Positions 1-8,271 of a stretch of DNA of 64,000 bases are shown piece by piece; the stretch's first letter is position 1, and each line of letters opens with the position of its first letter. The translations under genes and the position numbers were made by a program. Source of the stretch: Elmis aenea (taxonomy: Eukaryota; Arthropoda; Insecta; Coleoptera; Elmidae). A model generated the notes under the pieces. It had not been told where the DNA came from, searched no databases, and worked only from the letters and a program-made list of their open reading frames with translations. The stretch is taken from positions 43,733,924-43,797,923 of the forward strand of contig OX393581.1 of the NCBI GenBank assembly GCA_947652605.1, in the 5' to 3' direction.

Positions 1-531
1 TGAGCTTACATACGTAAAATTGGGAATTTTTTTGACTTTTTCTACACATAAACTGTAATTTAAGGAAGCTTCAAAGGTACGTTGTTGTCTTAAAACATCT
101 AAAATCTTTAGACTACTGTTTTCATTAAATTCCTTCAATTTTGGTGTAGGTCTTATAGTTCGACTTGACTTTCTCAACACCGGTGAATGAGTAACATTCG
201 TAAACGTTATACGAGGTAATGAGCCCAATGATTTTGATAGATCACTTTCTGAAGTATTGTTATTAACAGTTGGTTTATAACTAACATGATGATAGACGTC
301 ACTATGCGCGATTTTATCGAATAAGTCATTGGTTTCAGCTTGGAAAGAATCACATAGTAATTTGTGGTTTTCATCTTTTGGTGGCAGCTCCTTAATTTTA
401 ATACTTCGTTTTCTAATACTATTACTGGTTCTTTTGGCAAGGTTTTGAACAAAAAGATTGTCAACCACATCACAAGATTTTTTCCTGTATGCACTTGAAT
501 ATGTTCTTTGGTGTCGACGTATTGGTGCCAT
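1..531 (-). CDS. Unknown protein, paralog copy 1 (partial, runs off left edge)
   Basis: I do not recognise this family. On the minus strand an ATG at 531 opens a frame of 177 codons that is still open at position 1. It aligns residue for residue with the N-terminal 145 or so residues of the intact paralog at 4304-5449, including LAKRTSN.IRKRSIKIKELP and LRKSSRTI.PTPKLKE. The region is basic, Ser/Thr-rich and has no signal peptide or membrane segment. After the shared ILDVL the two copies stop matching, so this copy has a different continuation or has entered an intron. The KEN tripeptide of the paralog reads NEN here. A splice acceptor (TGTTGCAG, ending at 540) lies 8 nt before the ATG, and the matching donor is at 1108. 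The gene is head-to-head with IFT43 and may share its promoter region. Function is not inferred. Confidence 0.55.
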   Translation of the reverse strand, partial: MAPIRRHQRTYSSAYRKKSCDVVDNLFVQNLAKRTSNSIRKRSIKIKELPPKDENHKLLCDSFQAETNDLFDKIAHSDVYHHVSYKPTVNNNTSESDLSKSLGSLPRITFTNVTHSPVLRKSSRTIRPTPKLKEFNENSSLKILDVLRQQRTFEASLNYSLCVEKVKKIPNFTYVSS

Positions 532-539
532 ATTGACAA

Positions 540-1108
540 CTGCAACATGGAATGATTTTTAAATTTAGGGACTCAAAATTGCAACCAATAATTCTTAAAA
601 ACTATGTAACAACTGCCAAGAATGTTTTTACTTCGCTTTATGTCAACAGTAAACTGAACGTCCAATCTACAATATTTATTCAAAAAAAGTGGGCTTTATG
701 CAGCTTAATCAATATTCAGCTTTACGTATTTTTACACATATGTCAACACTGATTAGCGAAAACTGTACAACTTTAGTTTCTTATTATTCAGTACCATTGT
801 AAAGCTAACATGAAGTCACAATTCACATGCATAATGAAAATTATTATTTCAGTTACGACTACTACAAGCTATTTAAAATACAATTTTAAAAATGAATATT
901 GCATATCGATGAAATAACCTCAAGGTTTTAACTAACGCTTGTTCAAAACAATGTATCAGTTATGGGTTTTTTACAAACTATATCAACTTTTTTGTCCAAA
1001 ACCTGTATGTAGGTTTATTAAGTTAAGATTATAATTTATACTTTTGGGTGTTATTACATTCACCACCAATGTTCACTTATAATTATGTAGAAAACTACAA
1101 AGACTCAC
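540..1108 (-). other. 5' intron of unknown gene copy 1
   Basis: Read on the minus strand, an AAAG/GTGAGT donor (exon end at 1109) and a CATGTTGCAG acceptor (exon start at 539) delimit a 569 bp intron. The same donor and acceptor occur at the homologous places of copy 2 (5976 and 5458), which supports real use. The upstream exon appears non-coding apart from a 7-codon upstream ORF at 1177-1200. TSS not determined. Confidence 0.55.
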
Positions 1109-1176
1109 CTTTAAAATATTCGTTCTAAGAAAAATATATTGTTTCTTCACAAATTAGGTGAAACACTCGAGTAAAA

Positions 1177-1200
1177 TCAATAAAATGACAAATCGGCCAT
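1177..1200 (-). other. Upstream ORF (7 codons) in leader exon of copy 1
   Basis: ATG at 1200 to TGA at 1177 on the minus strand encodes MADLSFY. Equivalent ORFs are MADLLFF at 6048-6071 and MAELLFF at 14004-14027. It lies in the presumed 5' leader, 68 nt or more before the donor at 1108, and could lower translation of the main ORF. Inference only. Confidence 0.35.
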
Positions 1201-1520
1201 GCTACTTTTGACACTGCTATCCGTTACGTTTTCAAATTCAAACACCAGTTGTTAAAAGGTTGTGATGTTGCCATATACAACCAAAAACAGTAACGCGTCG
1301 TCAAAGAACGCAATAATGCAATTATTTTTGTTTTTCTGTTGTTTTTTTTTTAATTTTTAATAAATCAGTCAAATTATTTCTGTAGATTTCAGTATTAAAA
1401 CAATTCAAATCACAACTTTAGTATTGTAATGAATGATATTTGGTTTATTGATAACTTGAAAATAGATCCAATGAACCAGCAAGAGTAGCTCTAATTAACA
1501 TCGTAGCTCTAACACACTGA

Positions 1521-1752
1521 CTGTGCACACTGACAGTGACAGTTGAAAACAAACTTATTAGGTTTCTTTTTATTATTTATTTTAAATAAAGATTTTACCA
1601 ATATTTAAACTGATCCTTTACTATTAATCTAAACAGAGTTTTATTCGGTGTTTATTAAGTACGCTTGAACTATCGGGACACAGTGACAATTACCGGTTCT
1701 TGATACAGAAAATTATATCATAGACATTATAGACCGAAAGTTTAATTTCATT
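1521..1752. promoter_or_regulatory. Putative bidirectional promoter, IFT43 / unknown gene copy 1
   Basis: The space between the IFT43 ATG (1753, plus strand) and the minus-strand leader exon of copy 1 (donor at 1108) is under about 650 bp. The segment to about 1520 is homologous to the upstream flank of copy 2; 1521-1752 is specific to the IFT43 side. No TATA box was recognised. Assignment rests on gene geometry only. Confidence 0.35.
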
Positions 1753-2558
1753 ATGAACTGGGAAGATGATATCGATGTTGGAATTAACAGAAAGGTAAGT
1801 AAAAAATGAGAAAAGTACAAAATTTTTTTAATAAATTGTATTGATAGTCGGCTCCCAAGCAAGGACGAAGAGTGGGTAATTCTAGAAGTCCAGACACAAA
1901 TGAAGAGTTAATTGACAACGTATTAGACAGCATCATTGATAGCACTTCTGAAGCACCACGTCGTGTACGGAAAAGTGGAGGATGGGCTGAAGAAGGAGTA
2001 AAAATTAATAAGTAATCTGTCACCATAGTTTTGACATTAGGTTAAATAATTTGTGTTTCAGATCTAAAGGACAAACAAACTCGATTGAACAGTGAGTATT
2101 TTAAAAATTGTATTTCTGTTTTTAAGTTTTATTTTAACTTTTTTTTTAGAGAACGCTTTCAAAATCAAATTACAAATAATGTGGACGATGATATTCCTGA
2201 AATCCCAGACCTAGATGATATGCAAGATGAACTGTTACATCCACAAGAAATGAAAACCCCAACGTACGTATTTAATTTGCAAATTAAACCTGTAATTTAG
2301 TATTACAATTGTGCGCAAACTGGAAAAATAATGTATGTTTATTTCAGAGTTCTCATTGATAAATCTACATATAAAGAACTTGACTCTGGATTTGTAAGAG
2401 TTGGACCAATGGGGTCTTTATCATTAACAAGTGTAGAAGATGTTGACATTTCTATATTCACGAAATATTTATATCCAGAAAAAGATGTACAAGAACCTGA
2501 TGTCGTATGGACAGCTGAGTCCTTATACAATGAGCTTATTTCTGATGGTAATACATAA
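1753..2558 (+). CDS. IFT43: Intraflagellar transport protein 43 (IFT43), five exons
   Basis: IFT43 is a small subunit of the IFT-A complex, which drives retrograde transport in cilia. In insects that means sensory-neuron cilia and sperm flagella. Coding exons are 1753-1794, 1848-2011, 2062-2091, 2150-2263 and 2348-2558. Every junction is GT/AG and the phases join without a stop, giving about 186 residues (the human protein is about 208). Recognised family landmarks, in order: an acidic N-terminus starting MNWEDD, the SGGWAEEG motif, the IPEIPDLDD motif, a STYKELD segment, and a C-terminal block ISIFTKYLYP...EPDVVWTAESL, matching the conserved core where the protein contacts IFT-A. The start is the first ATG. 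A poly(A) signal follows at 2700-2705. The gene lies between the two copies of an unknown minus-strand gene, head-to-head with copy 1 and tail-to-tail with copy 2. No break was seen. Confidence 0.87.
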
Positions 2559-2611
2559 TGTATTCTAACACATCTTACACTTCTATGGTAATACATAATG
2601 TATTCTAACAC
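2545..2611 (+). repeat. 40-bp tandem duplication spanning the IFT43 stop codon
   Basis: The 27-base word beginning ATGGTAATACATAATGTATT starts at 2545 and again at 2585. The first copy contains the IFT43 stop codon (2556-2558). The second copy falls in the 3' UTR and so leaves the protein unchanged. Confidence 0.8.
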
Positions 2612-2699
2612 TTCTTTGAAAGATCTCAACTTAAGCTTTAAGTACACAAACTTGCACAAAAACTCCACTCTAATTTTTTATTGTATATTCATGTAAGAA

Positions 2700-2705
2700 A
2701 ATAAA
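2700..2705 (+). promoter_or_regulatory. Poly(A) signal of IFT43
   Basis: AATAAA 142 nt after the IFT43 stop codon, in AT-rich sequence and before the first transposon (2805). Confidence 0.5.
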
Positions 2706-2804
2706 AAAGTTTAGAACATTGCCTAGTTTCTAAAATTTTCTTTAATACCAGCGCAGGAATTATCCACTCAAAACCACTAACAGTAAAACATCTTATATTT
2801 AATA

Positions 2805-4249
2805 CAGCGGTTTCCAAACTTTATGTAAATACGCCCCCCTCTATAAAAGATCTAGTCTTGGCACTCCCTATATTTCATAAAATTAAAAAGACACATTTTA
2901 ATTGTTAAAAAATGTATTAATGCCAAAACCAAAAATTGTAAAAAAGGTTATTGACAAAATAATAAGTTTTACTATACAGGGTGTTTCTTAAGTATTGCAA
3001 AAAATTCGGTAGGTTATTCCTTATCGAAAATTAAGGGGTCTTTCATATAAAATTGTTTCCTTAAACGTGTCCTTTCTGAGTAACAGCCCTCCTTAATGGG
3101 AGCGGTAAAGTTAGGTTTTTAATTTATTTCTTAAATTTGGATAAATGTAGGAGAATGATATTTGGTAGATATTTTGTATTTATTAAAAGATTTCCCAAAG
3201 TAATATTTTTAATCATCTCCCACCTTCACAGGGGGCTGAAAAGTGCAACTCCTGTTGGTTTTTCTATCAGAACATTTTAGTGGATCGATATTTTGCATTT
3301 AATTATTTTTTTTTAAGCTTGTTTTATTTAGAAACTTCCTTTATTCTTTAGTTTTTCTCGTAAAATCTACCGTTTTTGAGTAAACAATAAAATAGTTAAA
3401 CATGAACCATCAAATATCCCAATATGAAACTATTCATTTTGGTGGTTGCCATGGTTTGTTTATGTTCATATAGATCATTCCAAACAACTGAATCTTCCTT
3501 AGGTATAAACAAATTTTACTACGGTTACCATTATTAATAACAATCATAATCTCAATAGCAACAATGGTAACCGTAGTAAAATTTGTTTATACCTAAGGAA
3601 GATTCAGTTGTTTAGAATGATCTATTGGGTAGAAGTGACGGGTGTAAGGCATTTTGAGGTTAACTCGGCGACAACGCTAAAACGCCCATCAAATCTATCC
3701 AACATGAACATAAACAAACCATGGTAACCACCAAAGTGAATCATTTTATATTGGAATATTTATTGGTGCATGTTTAATTATTTTATTTTTTACTCAAAAA
3801 CTGTAGGTTTTACGAGAAAAACTAAAAAATAAAAGACTTTTACAAATAAATCAAGCTTTCAAAAAACAAATTTTTAAATTAAAATTTTTATGCCTCCAAA
3901 AAGTTCTGATAAAAAAACCAACAGGGGTCACACTTTTCAGCCCCCTGTGAAGGTAGGAGATGATTAAAAATATTACTATGGAAAACCTTTTAATAAATAT
4001 AAAACATCTACCAAATATCATTCTCCTACATTTATCCAAATTTGTGAAATAAAATAAAAACCTAATTTGACCGCTCCCATAAAGGGGGGGTTTTACTCAG
4101 AAAGGACACGTTTAATGAAACAATTTTATATGAAAGAACCCCGTTAATTTTCGATAAGGAATCACCGAATTTTTTTGCAATACTTAAGAAACACCCTGTA
4201 TATGTCATTTCTGTAAAAATTTTCGCGCCTCCCAGTTTGGAAATCGCTG
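2805..4249. mobile_element. hAT-type non-autonomous element, itself split by a foldback element
   Basis: The left end starts CAGCGGTTTCCAAACT and the right end is the inverted form of CAGCGATTTCCAAACT. The flanking 8 bp are ATTTAATA (2797-2804) and GTTTAATA (4250-4257), a 7/8 match, as expected for a hAT target-site duplication. No transposase reading frame is present. The interior is occupied by a foldback element at 2975-4200, leaving only about 220 bp of host element. It lies 54 bp beyond the stop codon of unknown gene copy 2 and so probably interrupts its 3' UTR. Confidence 0.75.
2975..4200. mobile_element. 1.2 kb palindromic foldback MITE (TACAGGGTG ends, TA target)
   Basis: Starts TACAGGGTGTTTC and ends GAAACACCCTGTA, with TA immediately outside both ends (2973-2974, 4201-4202). 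The two halves are inverted copies for most of their length; for example AACTGAATCTTCCTTAGGT near 3488 is mirrored near 3590. TA duplication points to Tc1/mariner-type mobilisation. No coding capacity was seen. It is nested in the hAT element. Confidence 0.8.
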
Positions 4250-4303
4250 GTTTAATAGGTAAAAAAATGTAATTCTCAGAAAAACAATTATGCATTTTTG
4301 GCT

Positions 4304-5449
4304 TTAAATTTGACTGTTGGTAACTGTATTACACTTAACTTTTGACTGATATTTAATTAATTGTTCTTCAATGATTTTCCTAAAATTTAAGCCATTATTC
4401 TTTAGTTCAGATTGGATAAATCCTTTAAATCCTTCAAGAGAATTGCTTTGATTGTTTAAATTTACTGAGTGTGTTATACCCATTATGTCTAAAAGCGAAT
4501 CTAGTTTAACAGCAACATTAGAATTTAACTTCCAATCTTCTTCTTTACTATGACGTCGTTGTGAAGATTCTTTACTAAGCTTCTCTACATTTGGTTGCTT
4601 AAGACTGCTACGATTTTTCATTTTTAAAATTCTTGAACTACGGAGTGGGGAACCAAAATCAGGTATTTTAATATTCCGTTCTTTAATTTTTTCATGCGAA
4701 CTTTTTACTAATTTCTGTTCCAAGCCGATCTGTTTTGCAAAAGTTTTCTTAAAAATTGGTGATATAGTGATATCTTTAAGTAATGGGTGTTCTTCACAAT
4801 TTGCTGGTCTAATAGTGTATGTCGTTGGAGTGTTCGTAGTTTGGTGTGTTATACGCAATATATCTAAAAGCGAATCTAGTTTAACAGTAACTTTTGTATT
4901 TAACTTCCAATCTTCTCCATCACTATGTTGTAATGGTAAAGATTCTGGACTAAGCGTTTTTTCTCTCGGTTTCTTTAGACTGCTACAATTTTTCTGTTTT
5001 AAAGATGTTAACACGTCTAAAATCTTTAGACTACTGTTTTCTTTAGATTCCTTCAATTTTGGTGTAGGTTTTATAGTTCGACTGGACTTTCTCAAAACCG
5101 GTGAATGAGTAACATTTGTAAACATTATACGAGGTAATGAGCCCAATGATTTTGATAGATCATAGTCTGAAGTATTGTTATTAACTGTTGGTTTATAATT
5201 AACATGATGATAGATGTCACTATGACCGATTTTATCGAATAAGTCGTTGGTTTCAGCTTGAAAAGAATCACATAGTAGTTTGTGGTTTTTATCTTTTGGT
5301 GGCAGCTCCTTAATTTTAATACTACGTTTTCTAATACGATTACTAGTTCTTTTGGCAAGGTTTTGAGCAAAAAGATGATCAACCACATCGCACGATGTTT
5401 TTCGGCATGCACTTAAATTAGTTCTTTGTGATCGACGTAATACATCCAT
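4304..5449 (-). CDS. Unknown protein, paralog copy 2 (381 aa)
   Basis: An intact single-exon frame from ATG 5449 to TAA 4304. I do not recognise the family. The protein is basic and Ser/Lys-rich, with no signal peptide or membrane helix. It contains an internal duplication: EDWKLN..V.VKLDSLLDI occurs at residues 179-198 and 304-323, each preceded by a basic SSLK...EKLS-type stretch, and LRKSSR / LRSSRI precede each unit. A KEN tripeptide is at residues 136-138 and SP dipeptides are at 116, 167, 230 and 267, a composition seen in cell-cycle regulated proteins; that link is inference. The C-terminal 45 residues look amphipathic helical. The start is supported by a TGTTGCAG splice acceptor 8 nt upstream and by alignment with copy 1. 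The 5' flank to about 6420 is duplicated from the copy 1 flank. Confidence 0.65.
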   Translation of the reverse strand: MDVLRRSQRTNLSACRKTSCDVVDHLFAQNLAKRTSNRIRKRSIKIKELPPKDKNHKLLCDSFQAETNDLFDKIGHSDIYHHVNYKPTVNNNTSDYDLSKSLGSLPRIMFTNVTHSPVLRKSSRTIKPTPKLKESKENSSLKILDVLTSLKQKNCSSLKKPREKTLSPESLPLQHSDGEDWKLNTKVTVKLDSLLDILRITHQTTNTPTTYTIRPANCEEHPLLKDITISPIFKKTFAKQIGLEQKLVKSSHEKIKERNIKIPDFGSPLRSSRILKMKNRSSLKQPNVEKLSKESSQRRHSKEEDWKLNSNVAVKLDSLLDIMGITHSVNLNNQSNSLEGFKGFIQSELKNNGLNFRKIIEEQLIKYQSKVKCNTVTNSQI

Positions 5450-5457
5450 ATTTGAAA

Positions 5458-5976
5458 CTGCAACATGAAATGATTTTTAAATTAAGGGATTTGAAATTCG
5501 AAGGATTAATTTTTTAAAACTATTTAACGACTACCAAAAGTACATTTTTACTATGTTTTGTGTAAAATGAACTTTTAATCTACAATATTTATTCAAAAAG
5601 AAGAGGATTTTAAGCAGCTAAATCAATATTTAGCTTTGCTTATTTTCGCACAATGAGAGGCAAAAATTATTATTTTAGTTTCATATTATTCAGTACCATT
5701 ATAAAGTTATCATGAAGTCACTTGCTTAAAATTAATTATTATTTGGATTTATTACTACTAAAAAGTAAAAACACAATTTTAAGTTGAACATTTCATACCC
5801 TTGAAATAAATAACAGGTTTTAACTAACGCTTGTTCAAAACAATGCACCAGTAATCAGTTTCTTCCACATGTTGTAAAATTTAAAACCTGTGTGTACCTA
5901 TATCTTTTACTTTTGAGTGTTATTACATTGACCACCAGTGTTTAAACTTAACTATGTAGAAAACTGAAAAACTCAC
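5458..5976 (-). other. 5' intron of unknown gene copy 2
   Basis: Minus-strand donor AAAG/GTGAGT (exon end at 5977) and acceptor TGTTGCAG (exon start at 5457), homologous to the intron of copy 1. Intron length is 519 bp. The leader exon carries the upstream ORF at 6048-6071. Confidence 0.55.
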
Positions 5977-6590
5977 CTTTGCAATAATCGTTTTAAGCAA
6001 AATATTTTGTAATTACGTAAAAAAATCGTAAATCAAAACAAGTAACATCAAAAAAATAATAAATCGGCCATGCTTCTGCTTCTCTGACACTAATATACGT
6101 TACGTTTTTAAATTCAAACAGTTATTTTATGACTTTCATTATGTTACCATATACAACCAATATAAATTCCGCAGTTATTTGTTTTCGTAAGTCTTTTAAC
6201 CTTATTAATGTTCAACATTTAAAACCAAATTATTTCTGCAGATTGTGGTACAATATTAAAACAATACAAATTACAAGTTCTTTATTGTAACTAATGATAT
6301 TTTGTATAATGATAACTTAAAAATAGTTCCAATGATACCGGCAAAAGTAGTTTTAAACTATTGTAGTAGTTCTGACATCACAGTACGACTAGAGTAGGGG
6401 GACTCTCGGTTATGAATAAATAATGTATACAGGGTGACCAAAAAAGATTTATTAAATTGCTCTGTTGGTACAAATTTTAAAAAACAAGATTCAAATAAAA
6501 TTATTTTCAACTAAACCGAATGTTTTGCTTTTACCCATCGATACAAAAGTTTGTTCCTTTAAATGGAATATCCTGTATATTTTACATATA
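5977..6590. repeat. Segmental repeat: leader/promoter region of unknown gene
   Basis: This block recurs at about 1110-1520, 13945-14540 and 19530-20470 (the last interrupted by a Helitron). It contains the leader exon, a poly-A rich stretch and, in the last three copies, a TACAGGGTGACC-type repeat end. The two copies in the zinc-finger spacers lack the splice donor. Confidence 0.7.
6048..6071 (-). other. Upstream ORF (7 codons) in leader exon of copy 2
   Basis: ATG at 6071 to TGA at 6048 encodes MADLLFF. Same position relative to the splice donor as in copy 1. Confidence 0.35.
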
Positions 6591-6652
6591 CAAATAAATT
6601 AAAGAAAAATATATCGGAAATAAAAGAAACATTTTATTCATTGCAACAATAA

Positions 6653-6958
6653 TCTATATATATAAAAATGAATGTGTTTGTTTGTCCTTTATGCATTCCT
6701 ATACCATTCATCCGATCCTGACCAAATTTGGCACAGACAATCTATAGGACCATGGGAAGAAGATAGGCTATATAAGAATTCCCAAAAGTTCTAAAAATTC
6801 CCAAAAGATCCAAATATCACAAAAGTTTCAAAATTCTCAATAGATACAAAAATTCCCAAAAGATCCAAAATTCTCAAAAGGTCAAAAACGTCCACCGGGC
6901 GCGAGTAGTCTGTGATTGATAAAAAAATTCACCGAGCGAAGCCGGGTCACTACGCTAG
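6653..6958 (+). mobile_element. Short non-autonomous Helitron
   Basis: Begins TCTATATATATAAAAATGAA and ends CGCTAG, flanked by A on the left and T on the right, the Helitron AT target. It is closely related at its 5' end to the element at 19770-20126. The interior contains an irregular tandem run of AATTCCCAAAAGATCCAA words (about 6778-6885). No coding capacity. Confidence 0.65.
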
Positions 6959-7137
6959 TACACTATAATATGATAAATGCGCATAAAAAGCATTTCTAAC
7001 ATGTAAATATGCTTACATGCCTATTAATTATTATTTAAATGAGTACTTTTCCACTGAATGAATATTTTTTGTCAATGTATCGAAAAGGAGGACATGTAGG
7101 ACACTTTTCAAGGGATGACAAAATTTACAAAAGAAGG

Positions 7138-7162
7138 ACTGTCCTCCCTAAAGGAGGACAGT
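7138..7162. repeat. Perfect hairpin at the end of a spacer repeat
   Basis: ACTGTCCTCC (7138-7147) and GGAGGACAGT (7153-7162) form a 10-bp stem with a 5-base loop. It is followed by TTGGTCACCTTATA, which resembles the inverted form of the TACAGGGTGACCAA end at 6430, so 6430-7174 may be one composite element. Confidence 0.4.
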
Positions 7163-7174
7163 TGGTCACCTTAT

Positions 7175-7737
7175 AAACACTTACATATTTTTTTGTTCCA
7201 GCTTATAATTAGTCAGTAAATTGTAGCAACAGACATTAGGCATTTCTTGTAAAAAGAATGTGCCCGTCCCGGGTGTTTTTGGTGACATCGGCAATTGAAT
7301 GGCAACCAGTTCATGTTACTATTGCTGGTGCTACTTAAAAATTATACATAAATAATGTTTTTTTAAATCATAATTTAAAAATATGAAGCACATGAATAAA
7401 AACGAAACAGACTAGAGTAAATTGATAGTATTGAGTATGCACCGATCAACTAAAAGTAATTTGTATAAAAGGTATCAAGGTGTCTCAGCAAGAACCTCCC
7501 ATCGGGTCTTCAGGATCCTGAACCGAATTGAAACAGGATTCAAAACCAGAATGAACCGTTTCACTTTTAATGAACCAAGGACCAAAATCGTCCCACTAAT
7601 AGAACCAAATCAGTTCATGCAACAATTTGAAAGGAAATATTTTTAATGCCATTGCAATTTTTTTAAATATAATTGTTAACTATTGTACATTTGTAAATAA
7701 ATATAATAATTTAAAAGTTTAATTTACAATTAAAATC
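7175..7737. other. Spacer without a recognised gene
   Basis: AT-rich. The part at 7510-7620 is rich in GAACC words and resembles the GGTTC/ACCGG repeats near 41140-41330 and 62340-62770. From about 7660 it matches the 3' ends of the other two zinc-finger genes. Confidence 0.4.
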
Positions 7738-7743
7738 TTTATT
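7738..7743 (-). promoter_or_regulatory. Poly(A) signal of zinc-finger gene A
   Basis: Minus-strand AATAAA in a segment conserved at the 3' side of all three zinc-finger genes (also 14911-14916 and 20830-20835). Confidence 0.5.
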
Positions 7744-8271
7744 CTTATTTTCCAATAATTTCACATTTATATAACATTTCTCCAGTGTGTTTTCATATAA
7801 ACATTTAAACTCTAACTTTGCTTCAAACTTTTCTCCAAAACGTCACATTTATATGGTTTTTCACCAGTGTGTTCTCATATGAACATTTAAATTAGTACTG
7901 TTGATAAAAGATTTCTGACAAACATCACATTTATATGATTTTTCACCAGTGTGTGTTCTAATATGACCACGTAAAATGTCACTGCGGTTAAAAGATTTCT
8001 GACAAACTTCACATTTATATGATTTTTCACCAGTGTGTGTTCTCATATGAACCTGTAAACTACTACTGTGGATAAAAGATTTCTGACAAACATCACATTT
8101 ATATGATTTTTCACCAGTGTGTGTTCTCCTATGAACATTTAAATTACTACAGTTGATAAAAGATTTCTGACAAACATCACATTTATATGATTTTTCACCA
8201 GTGTGTGTTCTCATATGAACATTTAAATGACCACTTTGTTTAAAATATTTCTCACAAACATCACATTTATA
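7744..8271 (-). pseudogene. Residual in-frame C2H2 fingers beyond the stop of gene A
   Basis: After the TAA at 8272-8274 the same frame continues through five well-formed 28-residue fingers (8271 to about 7867) with the helix order QSGHLNV, NCSNLNV, HSSSLQV, RSDILRG, NSTNLNV. This order equals fingers 27-31 of gene A. The frame is then lost at about 7870 by a 2-bp deletion in the ACACACTGG linker, giving ..THW and a TGA at 7861, and two more decayed fingers can be traced to about 7760. These fingers are not translated unless the stop is read through or absent in other alleles. Confidence 0.7.

Noticed and set aside
207..548. 113-codon minus-strand frame
   Set aside because: It is a shifted shadow of the true frame of unknown gene copy 1; the true frame matches the intact paralog.
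7422..7646. 74-codon plus-strand frame
   Set aside because: No ATG at its start and the sequence is a GAACC-rich repeat.
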